The position numbers and the translations under genes were made by a program. This document shows, one piece after another, positions 44,114 to 50,290 of a DNA stretch of 50,290 nt (position 1 is its first letter; the number at the start of each line of letters is the position of its first letter). The stretch is taken from assembly GCF_000287675.1 (NCBI RefSeq), contig NZ_ALJL01000033.1, forward strand, positions 1-50,290, written 5' to 3'. The stretch is from Lachnoanaerobaculum sp. ICM7. Lineage in GTDB: Bacteria > Bacillota > Clostridia > Lachnospirales > Lachnospiraceae. The notes below the pieces were generated by a model that was not told the origin of the DNA, made no database searches, and saw only the letters and a list, made by a program, of their open reading frames with translations.

Positions 44114-46024
44114 ATGCATTTAAATAAATTTATAAAAACGGCTATATCTTTGTCACTTGCGCTGTCTTTGCTTAGTCCGGTTACATCATTTGCAGCCAAT
44201 GAATGGACAATGCAAACACCGGGAGTATATCAAATGCTTGACGGATCATCCCTTACCGGAGTAGTTGCAAGAGGTATTGACCTTTCACATTATCAAGGTG
44301 ATGTTGACTGGGATAAGGTTGCCGCAGATGATGTTCAGTTCATCATACACGGAACCAGATACAAAGGTCAGATTGACCCTGTTATAAGAAGAAATCTTAC
44401 TGAAGCAAACAAAAGAGGTATAAAGCTCGGAGTATATATTTATTCCTATGCAATGACAGTCGCACAGGCTGATGCAGAGGCTGACTTTGTTTTGGACATA
44501 ATAAAGGACTATCCTATTTCATATCCTGTAGCATTTGACGTGGAGGATGCCAATACACAGGGTAAACTTCCAAAAGACGAGCTTACAGCTATAATAAAGA
44601 CATTCTGTAATAAGGTGGAAGCCGCAGGATATTATCCTATCGTATATGCAAATGACTATTGGATTGCAAACAAGCTTGATATGAATGCCTTGAAAAAATA
44701 CGATATCTGGGTTGCCAGATATAATGTAAAGCATTCATATCCGGATCCTGTTATCTGGCAGGCTACAAGTACAGGTAAGGTAAACGGTATAAAAGGTAAT
44801 GTAGATATTGACTTCCAATATAAATCTTTTTCCGATAAGATTCCTGCAAATACCTGGAGAACTATTGCAGGAAAGAGATATTATTACAAAGACTACAATA
44901 TGGTAAAGGATTCATGGGTACATGACTCCAACAATTCTTACTATATGGATTCAAACGGTACGGCAAAGACAGGTTGGTTTACTTCAAATAATGCAAGCTA
45001 TTATCTGGATCCGTTAAAAAACGGTGCCACAAAAAAAGGATGGTACAAGGAAAATTCAGACTGGTACTATCTTGACAGCACTGACGGCAAGATGATTACA
45101 GGTTGGATAAATGACGGAAACAAGAGATACTATGCCGACAAAGACGGTAAAATGCAGACAGGTTGGCTTGTAGACGGTAAAAATACATATTTTCTTGCTC
45201 CTTCAGGTGTTATGACTACCGGTTGGGTAAATGACAATAACACATGGTACTACATGGATAACAACGGTAGAATGCAGACAGGCTGGATAGATACCGGTAA
45301 CCAAAGATATTACATGGACAATACAGGTAAGATGCAGACAGGTTGGACAGATATCGGAAATTCAAGATATTTCCTCACCAAGTCAGGTGCTATGTATAAG
45401 GGTTGGCTGAATGATTCTGGTGCCTGGTATTATATGGATAATAACGGTGCTATGAAAACAGGTTGGATCAATGATAAGAACACCTGGTATTACACGGATA
45501 ACACCGGTAAAATGCAAACGGGCTGGATAAATGACGGAAAGAACAGATATTTCCTTACCGACTCGGGTGCTATGAAGACAGGTTGGTTAAAGGATGGCAA
45601 TGACTGGTATTATATAGACAAGTCAGGCTCTCTAAGAACCGGATGGATAAATGACGGAAATACATGGTACTATTTGGACGGCTCAGGCAAGATGCAAACA
45701 GGCTGGCTTGATCAAAACAATCAAAGATATTTCCTTTCTCCAAGCGGTGCTATGAAGACAGGTTGGATAAATGTAGATAAAAGCTGGTATTACATGAACA
45801 ATTCAGGAAGCATGACAAGAGGCATGATAAATGTCAACAATGTTTCATACTATTTTGATGAAAGCGGAAAGATGCTTTCCAATACAACAGTAAATGTAAA
45901 CGGTACAGACTATCGTATAGACGCTTCAGGTGCTATGTCTCAGATTGTTCCCGAGACAACATCAAGTCCTGAAACTTCAGCAGCCGTTTCCACACAGGCA
46001 AGTGTAGGACCAACAGGAAACTAA
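44114..46024 (+). CDS. Secreted GH25 lysozyme with cell-wall-binding repeats
   Basis: 636 residues. Signal peptide 1-28 (LALSLLSPVTSFAAN). Residues 50-240 are a GH25 muramidase: RGIDLSHYQGDVDW with catalytic D56, YPVAFDVEDANT with the D142-x-E144 pair, and DIWVARY and WQATSTGKVNGIKGNVDID late in the domain. From about 246 to 615 there are eighteen 20-residue repeats of the choline-binding type. A Ser/Thr-rich tail follows. It should cleave peptidoglycan between MurNAc and GlcNAc, during growth, division or turnover. Nine bases after the first repeat gene, GAGG ribosome site; the pair ends at a strong terminator. Confidence 0.94.
   Translation: MHLNKFIKTAISLSLALSLLSPVTSFAANEWTMQTPGVYQMLDGSSLTGVVARGIDLSHYQGDVDWDKVAADDVQFIIHGTRYKGQIDPVIRRNLTEANKRGIKLGVYIYSYAMTVAQADAEADFVLDIIKDYPISYPVAFDVEDANTQGKLPKDELTAIIKTFCNKVEAAGYYPIVYANDYWIANKLDMNALKKYDIWVARYNVKHSYPDPVIWQATSTGKVNGIKGNVDIDFQYKSFSDKIPANTWRTIAGKRYYYKDYNMVKDSWVHDSNNSYYMDSNGTAKTGWFTSNNASYYLDPLKNGATKKGWYKENSDWYYLDSTDGKMITGWINDGNKRYYADKDGKMQTGWLVDGKNTYFLAPSGVMTTGWVNDNNTWYYMDNNGRMQTGWIDTGNQRYYMDNTGKMQTGWTDIGNSRYFLTKSGAMYKGWLNDSGAWYYMDNNGAMKTGWINDKNTWYYTDNTGKMQTGWINDGKNRYFLTDSGAMKTGWLKDGNDWYYIDKSGSLRTGWINDGNTWYYLDGSGKMQTGWLDQNNQRYFLSPSGAMKTGWINVDKSWYYMNNSGSMTRGMINVNNVSYYFDESGKMLSNTTVNVNGTDYRIDASGAMSQIVPETTSSPETSAAVSTQASVGPTGN
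44849..45950 (+). repeat. Cell-wall-binding repeat array 2 (about 18 modules) with a 3-module period
   Basis: Coding repeats of about 60 bases in the GH25 gene. From about 45160 a higher-order order appears: one module with YFL and AM (or VM), then two with YY, repeated four times (YFL at about 45185, 45365, 45545 and 45725). This indicates growth by duplication of a 180-base block. Confidence 0.75.
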
Positions 46025-46040
46025 ATTAAAATGATAAAGA

Positions 46041-46080
46041 GCCACCTAAAGTTTTTAAACTTTCATAGGTGGCCTTTTTA
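46041..46080 (+). terminator. Terminator after the GH25 gene, probably bidirectional
   Basis: GCCACCTA and TAGGTGGC form the base of a long hairpin whose inner part (AAGTTT and AAACTT) also pairs; CTTTTTA follows. It lies between convergent genes, and the opposite strand is also T-rich after the stem. Confidence 0.9.
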
Positions 46081-46119
46081 TCTCACTAACTCTTTTTTAT
46101 ATCAAACAATTAACCCAAG

Positions 46120-47205
46120 TTATTCCAAAAGCTTTTTCCATTTTTTAATCATATCCTCTGCATAAGAAATCAAATCTTTATTCTTACTCTCCTTCAAAAC
46201 AAGCTCCAGCCATTTAATTGCCTCTTCAACCTTGTTATCAAAATAGTAGTTATCCGCCACTATACAATGAAGCTCATCCCTTAAGTCGGTTTCTTCATCA
46301 GGTATTCTATCCAGCAAATCTTTAGCTGTTTCTGTAGATTTATCATACATCTCTACTTGCTGATATATATACGCCAGTTTTCCTCTTGCCTCTATATCAT
46401 CGGGGTCCAATTCAACAGTCTTTTCAAACCAAGGTATTGCCATAGAATATTGGTAACAGTTATTTAAAGAGATTGCAATGGCATAAGCGTTATCTGCAGT
46501 CGGATTGTTTGCATACATCCTATATCCTAATGGCAGGTATTCCAGGTTTTGATCATCGCTTAATTCGTTTGCATATTGCTCTTCCTCTTTTGTAAGAGGA
46601 GTTTTATCCCCGGTATCAAGAAATTCTTTTGTCAATGTATTGATTCTGTCTTCTTTATGTGAATTTATAAATTCCAACACATCAGGAATAACATTCTCTT
46701 TAGCATATTCTGATTGTGCAAACCACACATTGGATTGTCCGAATCCCTTTCCTGTTCCATCCTTTGCCGCTCTTCCAACAGTAAAGGTTCTCTTATCTTC
46801 CGGTAAAAGATATGCATCCTCTGCCTTACATTCAAACCAATAAGATCTGTCAATACCGCTTGCAGGTGTACAACGCATTTCTTTTAAAAATCTGTTTGCA
46901 GTTGCATTCTCATACCATCCAACGACTACTGTACCTCTTTCAGGATGCACGGCACACCAAACAACCAGTACATTATTTGTCTCATCAAAATGGCGATACT
47001 TCTTATCAAATTTCTCTATATGAAATTCCTCTCCAATAGTTCTAACGAAGCCATAGCAACGCCCGTCCATATTTAGGAAGTTCCACTTTTCATGTGCATC
47101 TTCATTTTCCTGAACCCATCTGCCTCCTGTTTTCGGCTTTATCTCTCCTGCAACACGTCCGTCATAGTATCTCAAATATGCAATATTACAAAATATTATA
47201 TACAT
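46120..47205 (-). CDS. TPR protein with an unrecognised N-terminal domain
   Basis: 361 residues. Residues 1-165 form a domain I cannot name with certainty: GRWVQENEDAHEKWNF, GRCYGFVR, then NNVLVVWCAVHPERGTVVVGWYENATANR, a pattern that recalls small beta-barrel ligand-binding modules. Residues about 215-361 carry TPR-like helix pairs (AYAIAISLNNCYQYSMAIPWFEKTVELDPDD; AYIYQQVEMYDKSTETAKDLL; ADNYYFDNKVEEAIKWLELVL). No signal peptide, so cytoplasmic. It overlaps the upstream XRE regulator by ten bases and has AGAAAGGATG as ribosome site, so the two are co-translated. Function unknown; TPR plus sensor-like domain next to a regulator suggests a signalling pair. Confidence 0.75.
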   Translation of the reverse strand: MYIIFCNIAYLRYYDGRVAGEIKPKTGGRWVQENEDAHEKWNFLNMDGRCYGFVRTIGEEFHIEKFDKKYRHFDETNNVLVVWCAVHPERGTVVVGWYENATANRFLKEMRCTPASGIDRSYWFECKAEDAYLLPEDKRTFTVGRAAKDGTGKGFGQSNVWFAQSEYAKENVIPDVLEFINSHKEDRINTLTKEFLDTGDKTPLTKEEEQYANELSDDQNLEYLPLGYRMYANNPTADNAYAIAISLNNCYQYSMAIPWFEKTVELDPDDIEARGKLAYIYQQVEMYDKSTETAKDLLDRIPDEETDLRDELHCIVADNYYFDNKVEEAIKWLELVLKESKNKDLISYAEDMIKKWKKLLE

Positions 47206-47792
47206 AACTCATCCTTTCTATCTTCAATAACAATATTCAATGCATTATTTCCGTCTTTCAAGCATGCAATCGGCTTATTTCGCATACTTGCAAAAGAAGA
47301 CATCCTCTTTGGTAGCGCTTCTTTTGTATCAACATAGTACTTTGCCTTACCTCTCTCTACTACTAAAAAGATTTCGAATTCTTCTGGAACGAGTACGTCC
47401 AACAGATAGAACATATTATCATGAAATTCCTTAAGAAGTTCTCTTCTTACATCTGCAGTGCTCTCAGGATTCAGATTTATCAAATCATCAATCCTATGTA
47501 AAACAAACTCTCGCTCATTCTCTCTAAAATCTTCCTGCATTCGCGGTATCTGCTCTCTTTCAAGCAAGCCTACCGGACCATGATACCCCAGAGCATATTT
47601 CATCCAGTTCAGATCCATATCAAGTAATACCGATAATTTAAAAAGTGTTTCTGCACTTACAGTATCGTGATTAAGCTGTGCCGAAAACGTGGTATTTTTA
47701 ATTCCAAGTTCGCCTGCAATCTGTTTTTCCGTTCTGTTTCGATTTTTAATAAAACGCTTTATCATTCCACCTATACTATTTGTATCTTTCAC
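47196..47792 (-). CDS. XRE-type helix-turn-helix regulator
   Basis: 198 residues from a GTG start at 47792; AAAGGAGGTGA lies at ideal spacing, whereas the longer frame to 47897 has none and crosses a palindrome. The helix-turn-helix is in residues 12-60 (TEKQIAGELGIKNTTFSAQLNHDTVSAETLFKLS). The C-terminal 130 residues contain LDVLVPEEFEIFLVVERGK and may sense a signal. It is coupled to the TPR gene. The palindrome at 47858-47882 just upstream is a plausible operator. Confidence 0.85.
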   Translation of the reverse strand: MKDTNSIGGMIKRFIKNRNRTEKQIAGELGIKNTTFSAQLNHDTVSAETLFKLSVLLDMDLNWMKYALGYHGPVGLLEREQIPRMQEDFRENEREFVLHRIDDLINLNPESTADVRRELLKEFHDNMFYLLDVLVPEEFEIFLVVERGKAKYYVDTKEALPKRMSSFASMRNKPIACLKDGNNALNIVIEDRKDELCI

Positions 47793-47857
47793 ACCGGAAT
47801 CACCTCCTTTATTTGATATATATACTATATCAGGCCTTCTACATTGATAATAGAGTA

Positions 47858-47882
47858 AAAAATCCAATGTGGTTGGATTTTT
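47858..47882. promoter_or_regulatory. Palindrome upstream of the XRE regulator, candidate operator
   Basis: AAAAATCCAA and TTGGATTTTT are perfect inverted repeats around a 5-base centre, 66 bases upstream of the GTG start. Confidence 0.5.
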
Positions 47883-48080
47883 ATGAGAAATTTGCACTAT
47901 TTATAAAGTAGAGTCTAAATCCAAGGTATTTCCACTATATAAATATCAAAACTCTACTACTATCAATAATTGAGATACCTATGTGTACATGGTGACAAAA
48001 GATTCGCGTACTATAAAAAATATACGACATCTGTATTATTGGTATTTAATAAATAATATTTATTATGTATACTATACATT

Positions 48081-48119
48081 GAAAAACTTCTGAACTAACG
48101 CTTAGTTTAGAAGTTTTTC
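48081..48119. terminator. Long hairpin between divergent genes, possible orphan terminator
   Basis: GAAAAACTTCT and AGAAGTTTTTC, with an inner AACTA/TAGTT, form a stem of about 16 bp with one mismatch. The flanking A and T tracts lie inside the stem, so it could terminate in both directions. It sits upstream of the lipoprotein promoter, not after any annotated gene. Confidence 0.5.
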
Positions 48120-48125
48120 TCCATA

Positions 48126-48154
48126 TTTACAATCCATATATTTAATGATAGTAT
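48126..48154 (+). promoter_or_regulatory. Promoter of the lipoprotein gene
   Basis: TTTACA (48126-48131) and TAGTAT (48149-48154) with a 17-base spacer, 42 bases upstream of the ATG. Confidence 0.6.
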
Positions 48155-48196
48155 TTACGTGAGTAAACTTCAAATATATTTTTAGGAGAATTTATA

Positions 48197-49336
48197 ATGA
48201 AAAAGAAGCTATTTGCCTTATTCTTATTATCATTTTTAATGTCTTCACTTTCAGGATGCCATTCACCAAAAGATAGTAATACCACCTCTGTTGCACAGGA
48301 AAGTGAATCTCTCTCAACACCGGAAACTTCAACAGAAGAAAAACCTACCACTTCAGCCAAAAGTGATATAACTCAAACTTCAATAGATAACGAACTTTCT
48401 ATATCAGAAAGTACCTATTTTCCGTATGAAAATTTAAATGAGTTAACTATTAATGAAAATACTGATAAGGACAGCTTAAAAAATATCATCAGCAAACTCC
48501 CTGAGATAGCTGAATATATACAACTTAGTGATGTGGAGTTAAGTAATGACTCTTCGACCATCACAATCAAATATGATGAATTTTATGAAGGTGCAATCGC
48601 ATCCAGGCTTTATGATATTGATTTAACACCACCCGGCATAGATGAAAATCCTTTGCATTCTTCACCATATATATTTCCAAGGCTTGACAATAATGCTTTG
48701 CTTTTAATAATAGCCAATGATTCCATATCATATGTAAATTATGAGATTTCTGTACCTGAGGAATTTTATGATTCAAAACCTCTTACTCTAAAACTTGCAA
48801 GAGAAAACTTTATAAAGCACATAGGTGATATATCTGGTGCCAGAGAAGATAAAAGCCGTTATGATATTTTATTAGATTATGATAACGCCATATTTGCCAA
48901 TAGAATTCACCTTAATGGTGTAGTCCTCGGTTCTGAAGAAGAAGTGCTCATTAAAAGATATAAAGAACCTAATGAAAAAAATGGAAATAATTATATATAT
49001 CTTTCCGAAGATAGCACTATAACATTTAGGCTCGAAAAAGGAAAAACTGAAGATAATCTATTAACTGTTACAAAGATTTCAGTTCGCCCACTTAAAAAAA
49101 TCATATATGAACAGTTTTTCCCACTCAGTATAGGATTATTACCTGAGCAAAATGGAGTTTTAAACAAATCGCGTGTTGTGGACTACCTTGGAGAACCTAG
49201 AATAAAAACTTCGGATACTTATTATTATAGACTAACCTCCGGTTTATCTGATTATCTATACTTTACATATGATGATAATGAAAATGTAATAGAATATGGA
49301 ATGGTAAGAGAAGAACTTATACCTAAAAATCATTAA
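48197..49336 (+). CDS. Lipoprotein of unknown function
   Basis: 379 residues. Lipobox LSGC with the modified Cys at residue 21, after a basic start and hydrophobic core, so membrane-anchored on the outside. Residues 22-75 are Ser/Thr/Glu-rich linker (SLSTPETSTEEKP). The rest is a globular, beta-rich domain with no family I recognise; the C-terminal third (RVVDYLGEPRIKTSDTYYYR, DNENVIEYGMVREE) resembles beta-lactamase-inhibitor-like or SmpA-like repeat folds only loosely. GGAG ribosome site, own promoter and terminator. Confidence 0.8.
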   Translation: MKKKLFALFLLSFLMSSLSGCHSPKDSNTTSVAQESESLSTPETSTEEKPTTSAKSDITQTSIDNELSISESTYFPYENLNELTINENTDKDSLKNIISKLPEIAEYIQLSDVELSNDSSTITIKYDEFYEGAIASRLYDIDLTPPGIDENPLHSSPYIFPRLDNNALLLIIANDSISYVNYEISVPEEFYDSKPLTLKLARENFIKHIGDISGAREDKSRYDILLDYDNAIFANRIHLNGVVLGSEEEVLIKRYKEPNEKNGNNYIYLSEDSTITFRLEKGKTEDNLLTVTKISVRPLKKIIYEQFFPLSIGLLPEQNGVLNKSRVVDYLGEPRIKTSDTYYYRLTSGLSDYLYFTYDDNENVIEYGMVREELIPKNH

Positions 49337-49345
49337 ATATAAAAT

Positions 49346-49379
49346 GGGCTGTAACTTATAAAAAATTACGTTACAGCCC
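49346..49379 (+). terminator. Terminator between convergent genes
   Basis: GGGCTGTAAC and GTTACAGCCC form a 10-bp stem with a 14-base loop, followed by CCTCTTTTAT on the plus strand and ATTTTAT on the minus strand. Confidence 0.78.
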
Positions 49380-49424
49380 CCTCTTTTATACAAAACTATT
49401 TTATTCTATCATAGATTATTCAAG

Positions 49425-50105
49425 TTACTTTACAAATCTGGAAAACAAATCTATCAATATTCCAATTAATATACTTACAGCAACACATATTAAAGTTATC
49501 CTTGCAAGCATCCTGCCCTTATTCCAGTACTTTGTACTTATATGCAATCCGTCTATCAAATCTATTCCCGGTATCAGTTGAAGTATAAAGTGCATTGAAC
49601 TTCTCTCAAAAGTCATCTTCTTTTGCTTCCTTGTAATGTCCAAAATACAAATAGTTAATATAAAACATGGCAACTCTATTACAGTTGTGCATACCAGCAG
49701 TACAGGTAGTAAAATCCACATACCAATTATAAATGGCCAAGTAATAATGACAAACGGTAATAAAAATACCAAAAAAAAGGCTCCAACTCCGAATAAGCAA
49801 ATATAAACAGGCAGACCTCTACCAATTAACATAATTGGCATAAGTGTGTATTTATAAAAGAAATAGTTATTTATACAGTAATCTATATCCTCTGTCTTTA
49901 TAGCTTCCAGTATATTTATAATTTGTACTCTGATAAGTATTACATATACCACAATAAACAATATATTATTCACCGCAACAATTACAGTAGGAATACTTAC
50001 ATCTGATTCCGATAAGATTTGATGCAAAACAATTATATTAAAGCATAGCCATGCATATATTAAAATTATATAGAATATATCTAAAACAGGCTGAAATTTC
50101 TTCAA
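49425..50105 (-). CDS. Multi-pass membrane protein, family not recognised
   Basis: 226 residues from a TTG start at 50105 with GGAG eight bases upstream. Five to six hydrophobic helices (near residues 10-30, 40-60, 92-115, 118-150 and 200-222). A conserved-looking cytoplasmic stretch PGIDLIDGLHISTKYWNKGRMLA precedes the last helix. A partial gene upstream (50142-50290) encodes a closely similar C-terminus, so this is one of a tandem pair. No catalytic motif; could be a transport or immunity-like membrane protein, but the sequence does not decide. Confidence 0.7.
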   Translation of the reverse strand: MKKFQPVLDIFYIILIYAWLCFNIIVLHQILSESDVSIPTVIVAVNNILFIVVYVILIRVQIINILEAIKTEDIDYCINNYFFYKYTLMPIMLIGRGLPVYICLFGVGAFFLVFLLPFVIITWPFIIGMWILLPVLLVCTTVIELPCFILTICILDITRKQKKMTFERSSMHFILQLIPGIDLIDGLHISTKYWNKGRMLARITLICVAVSILIGILIDLFSRFVK

Positions 50106-50141
50106 ATTATTTTCTCCGTACTTATTTAAACAAGATTATAC

Positions 50142-50290
50142 CTAAAATCTATATGCCAAATAAATCCACAATACTAACAATATTTCGCTAAAGGTAAAAA
50201 CGGCAGACACAATGGCCAATCTCCTGCCTCTATTCCAATACTTTATACTTATATATAAACCGTCTATAATATCCAACACCGGTATCATCT
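50142..50290 (-). CDS. Partial paralogue of the adjacent membrane protein
   Basis: The last 49 codons are in the window, ending in TAG. The sequence MIPVLDIIDGLYISIKYWNR and a final hydrophobic helix match the C-terminus of the protein encoded at 49425-50105 (PGIDLIDGLHISTKYWNK). The start is beyond the window edge. Confidence 0.8.
   Translation of the reverse strand, partial: MIPVLDIIDGLYISIKYWNRGRRLAIVSAVFTFSEILLVLWIYLAYRF

Larger units (their letters stand above)
47793..48196. other. Divergent intergenic region with several dyads
   Basis: 404 bases between the XRE regulator (minus) and the lipoprotein (plus). It holds a 10-bp palindrome (47858-47882), an AGTAGAGT/ACTCTACT pair (about 47908-47957), a TAATAAATA-A-TATTTATTA palindrome (48047-48065), a long hairpin (48081-48119) and the lipoprotein promoter. 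No coding gene is supported. Confidence 0.6.

Noticed and set aside
43654-44199. Long open frame on the minus strand opposite the repeat-protein tail
   Set aside because: It mirrors the Ser/Lys/Ala-rich low-complexity coding strand, has no ribosome site, and runs antisense across two clear genes.
43001-45950. Tandem 60-base repeats as a possible non-coding array
   Set aside because: They stay in frame and encode standard cell-wall-binding modules.

Overview
The window is AT-rich, has Firmicute-style ribosome binding sites (GGAGG-type, with some TTG and GTG starts), a complete F-type ATP synthase operon, and choline-binding-like surface repeats. I infer a member of the Lachnospiraceae, perhaps close to Lachnoanaerobaculum; this rests on protein character recalled from memory, not on a search. 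No rRNA, tRNA, CRISPR array or complete insertion sequence is visible.

Layout. (1) 1-5.0 kb is an accessory segment on the minus strand: a WYL regulator, a protein with an HNH-like motif and a glycine-rich membrane-type region, and a dynamin-like GTPase cut by the window edge. After these come the tail of an Rpn-type nuclease gene and a YoeB/RelB toxin-antitoxin pair. (2) 5.07-13.6 kb is a minus-strand run of glycan genes: GT8, several GT2 enzymes, two MOP-family flippases, an ATP-grasp ligase, and a polyprenyl-phosphate glycosyltransferase paired with a DUF2304 membrane protein. (3) 13.7-19.6 kb is rfbA-rfbB-rfbD-glmM-leuA, giving dTDP-sugar and amino-sugar precursors; leuA is an unexpected passenger and rfbC is absent. 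(4) 19.8-20.9 kb is a stand-alone membrane O-acyltransferase. (5) 21.0-35.1 kb is a 13-gene glycan operon with a promoter before hddA and a strong terminator after gmhA. It encodes heptose-type genes (gmhA, hddA), an ABC exporter whose ATPase is fused to nucleotidyltransferase-like and kinase-like domains, glycosyltransferases, an FkbM methyltransferase, and a cassette for making and acylating a dTDP-amino sugar (FdtA-like cupin, DegT aminotransferase, FkbH-like enzyme, ACP, GNAT-VOC fusion). (6) 35.5-42.6 kb is the ATP synthase operon atpZ-I-B-E-F-H-A-G-D-C, with a c subunit carrying a sodium-type binding signature. (7) 42.9-46.0 kb, on the plus strand, encodes two secreted repeat proteins, one with a GH25 lysozyme domain. 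(8) 46.1-50.3 kb holds an XRE regulator/TPR protein pair, a lipoprotein, and two tandem membrane-protein paralogues, the second cut by the window edge.

How the parts may work together. Regions 2-5 look like one or two cell-surface polysaccharide pathways. RfbA and RfbB make dTDP-4-keto-6-deoxyglucose, which could go to rhamnose (RfbD, with an RfbC from elsewhere) or to a 3-amino-3,6-dideoxyhexose (cupin plus aminotransferase). The FkbH-ACP-GNAT/VOC cassette would then put a three-carbon, glycerate-derived acyl group on that amino sugar. Export could use the two flippases or the ABC transporter, whose ATPase carries its own putative kinase. The most novel-looking items are the ACP-dependent sugar acylation cassette, the ABC-nucleotidyltransferase-kinase fusion, and the WYL/HNH-membrane/dynamin locus at the left edge.
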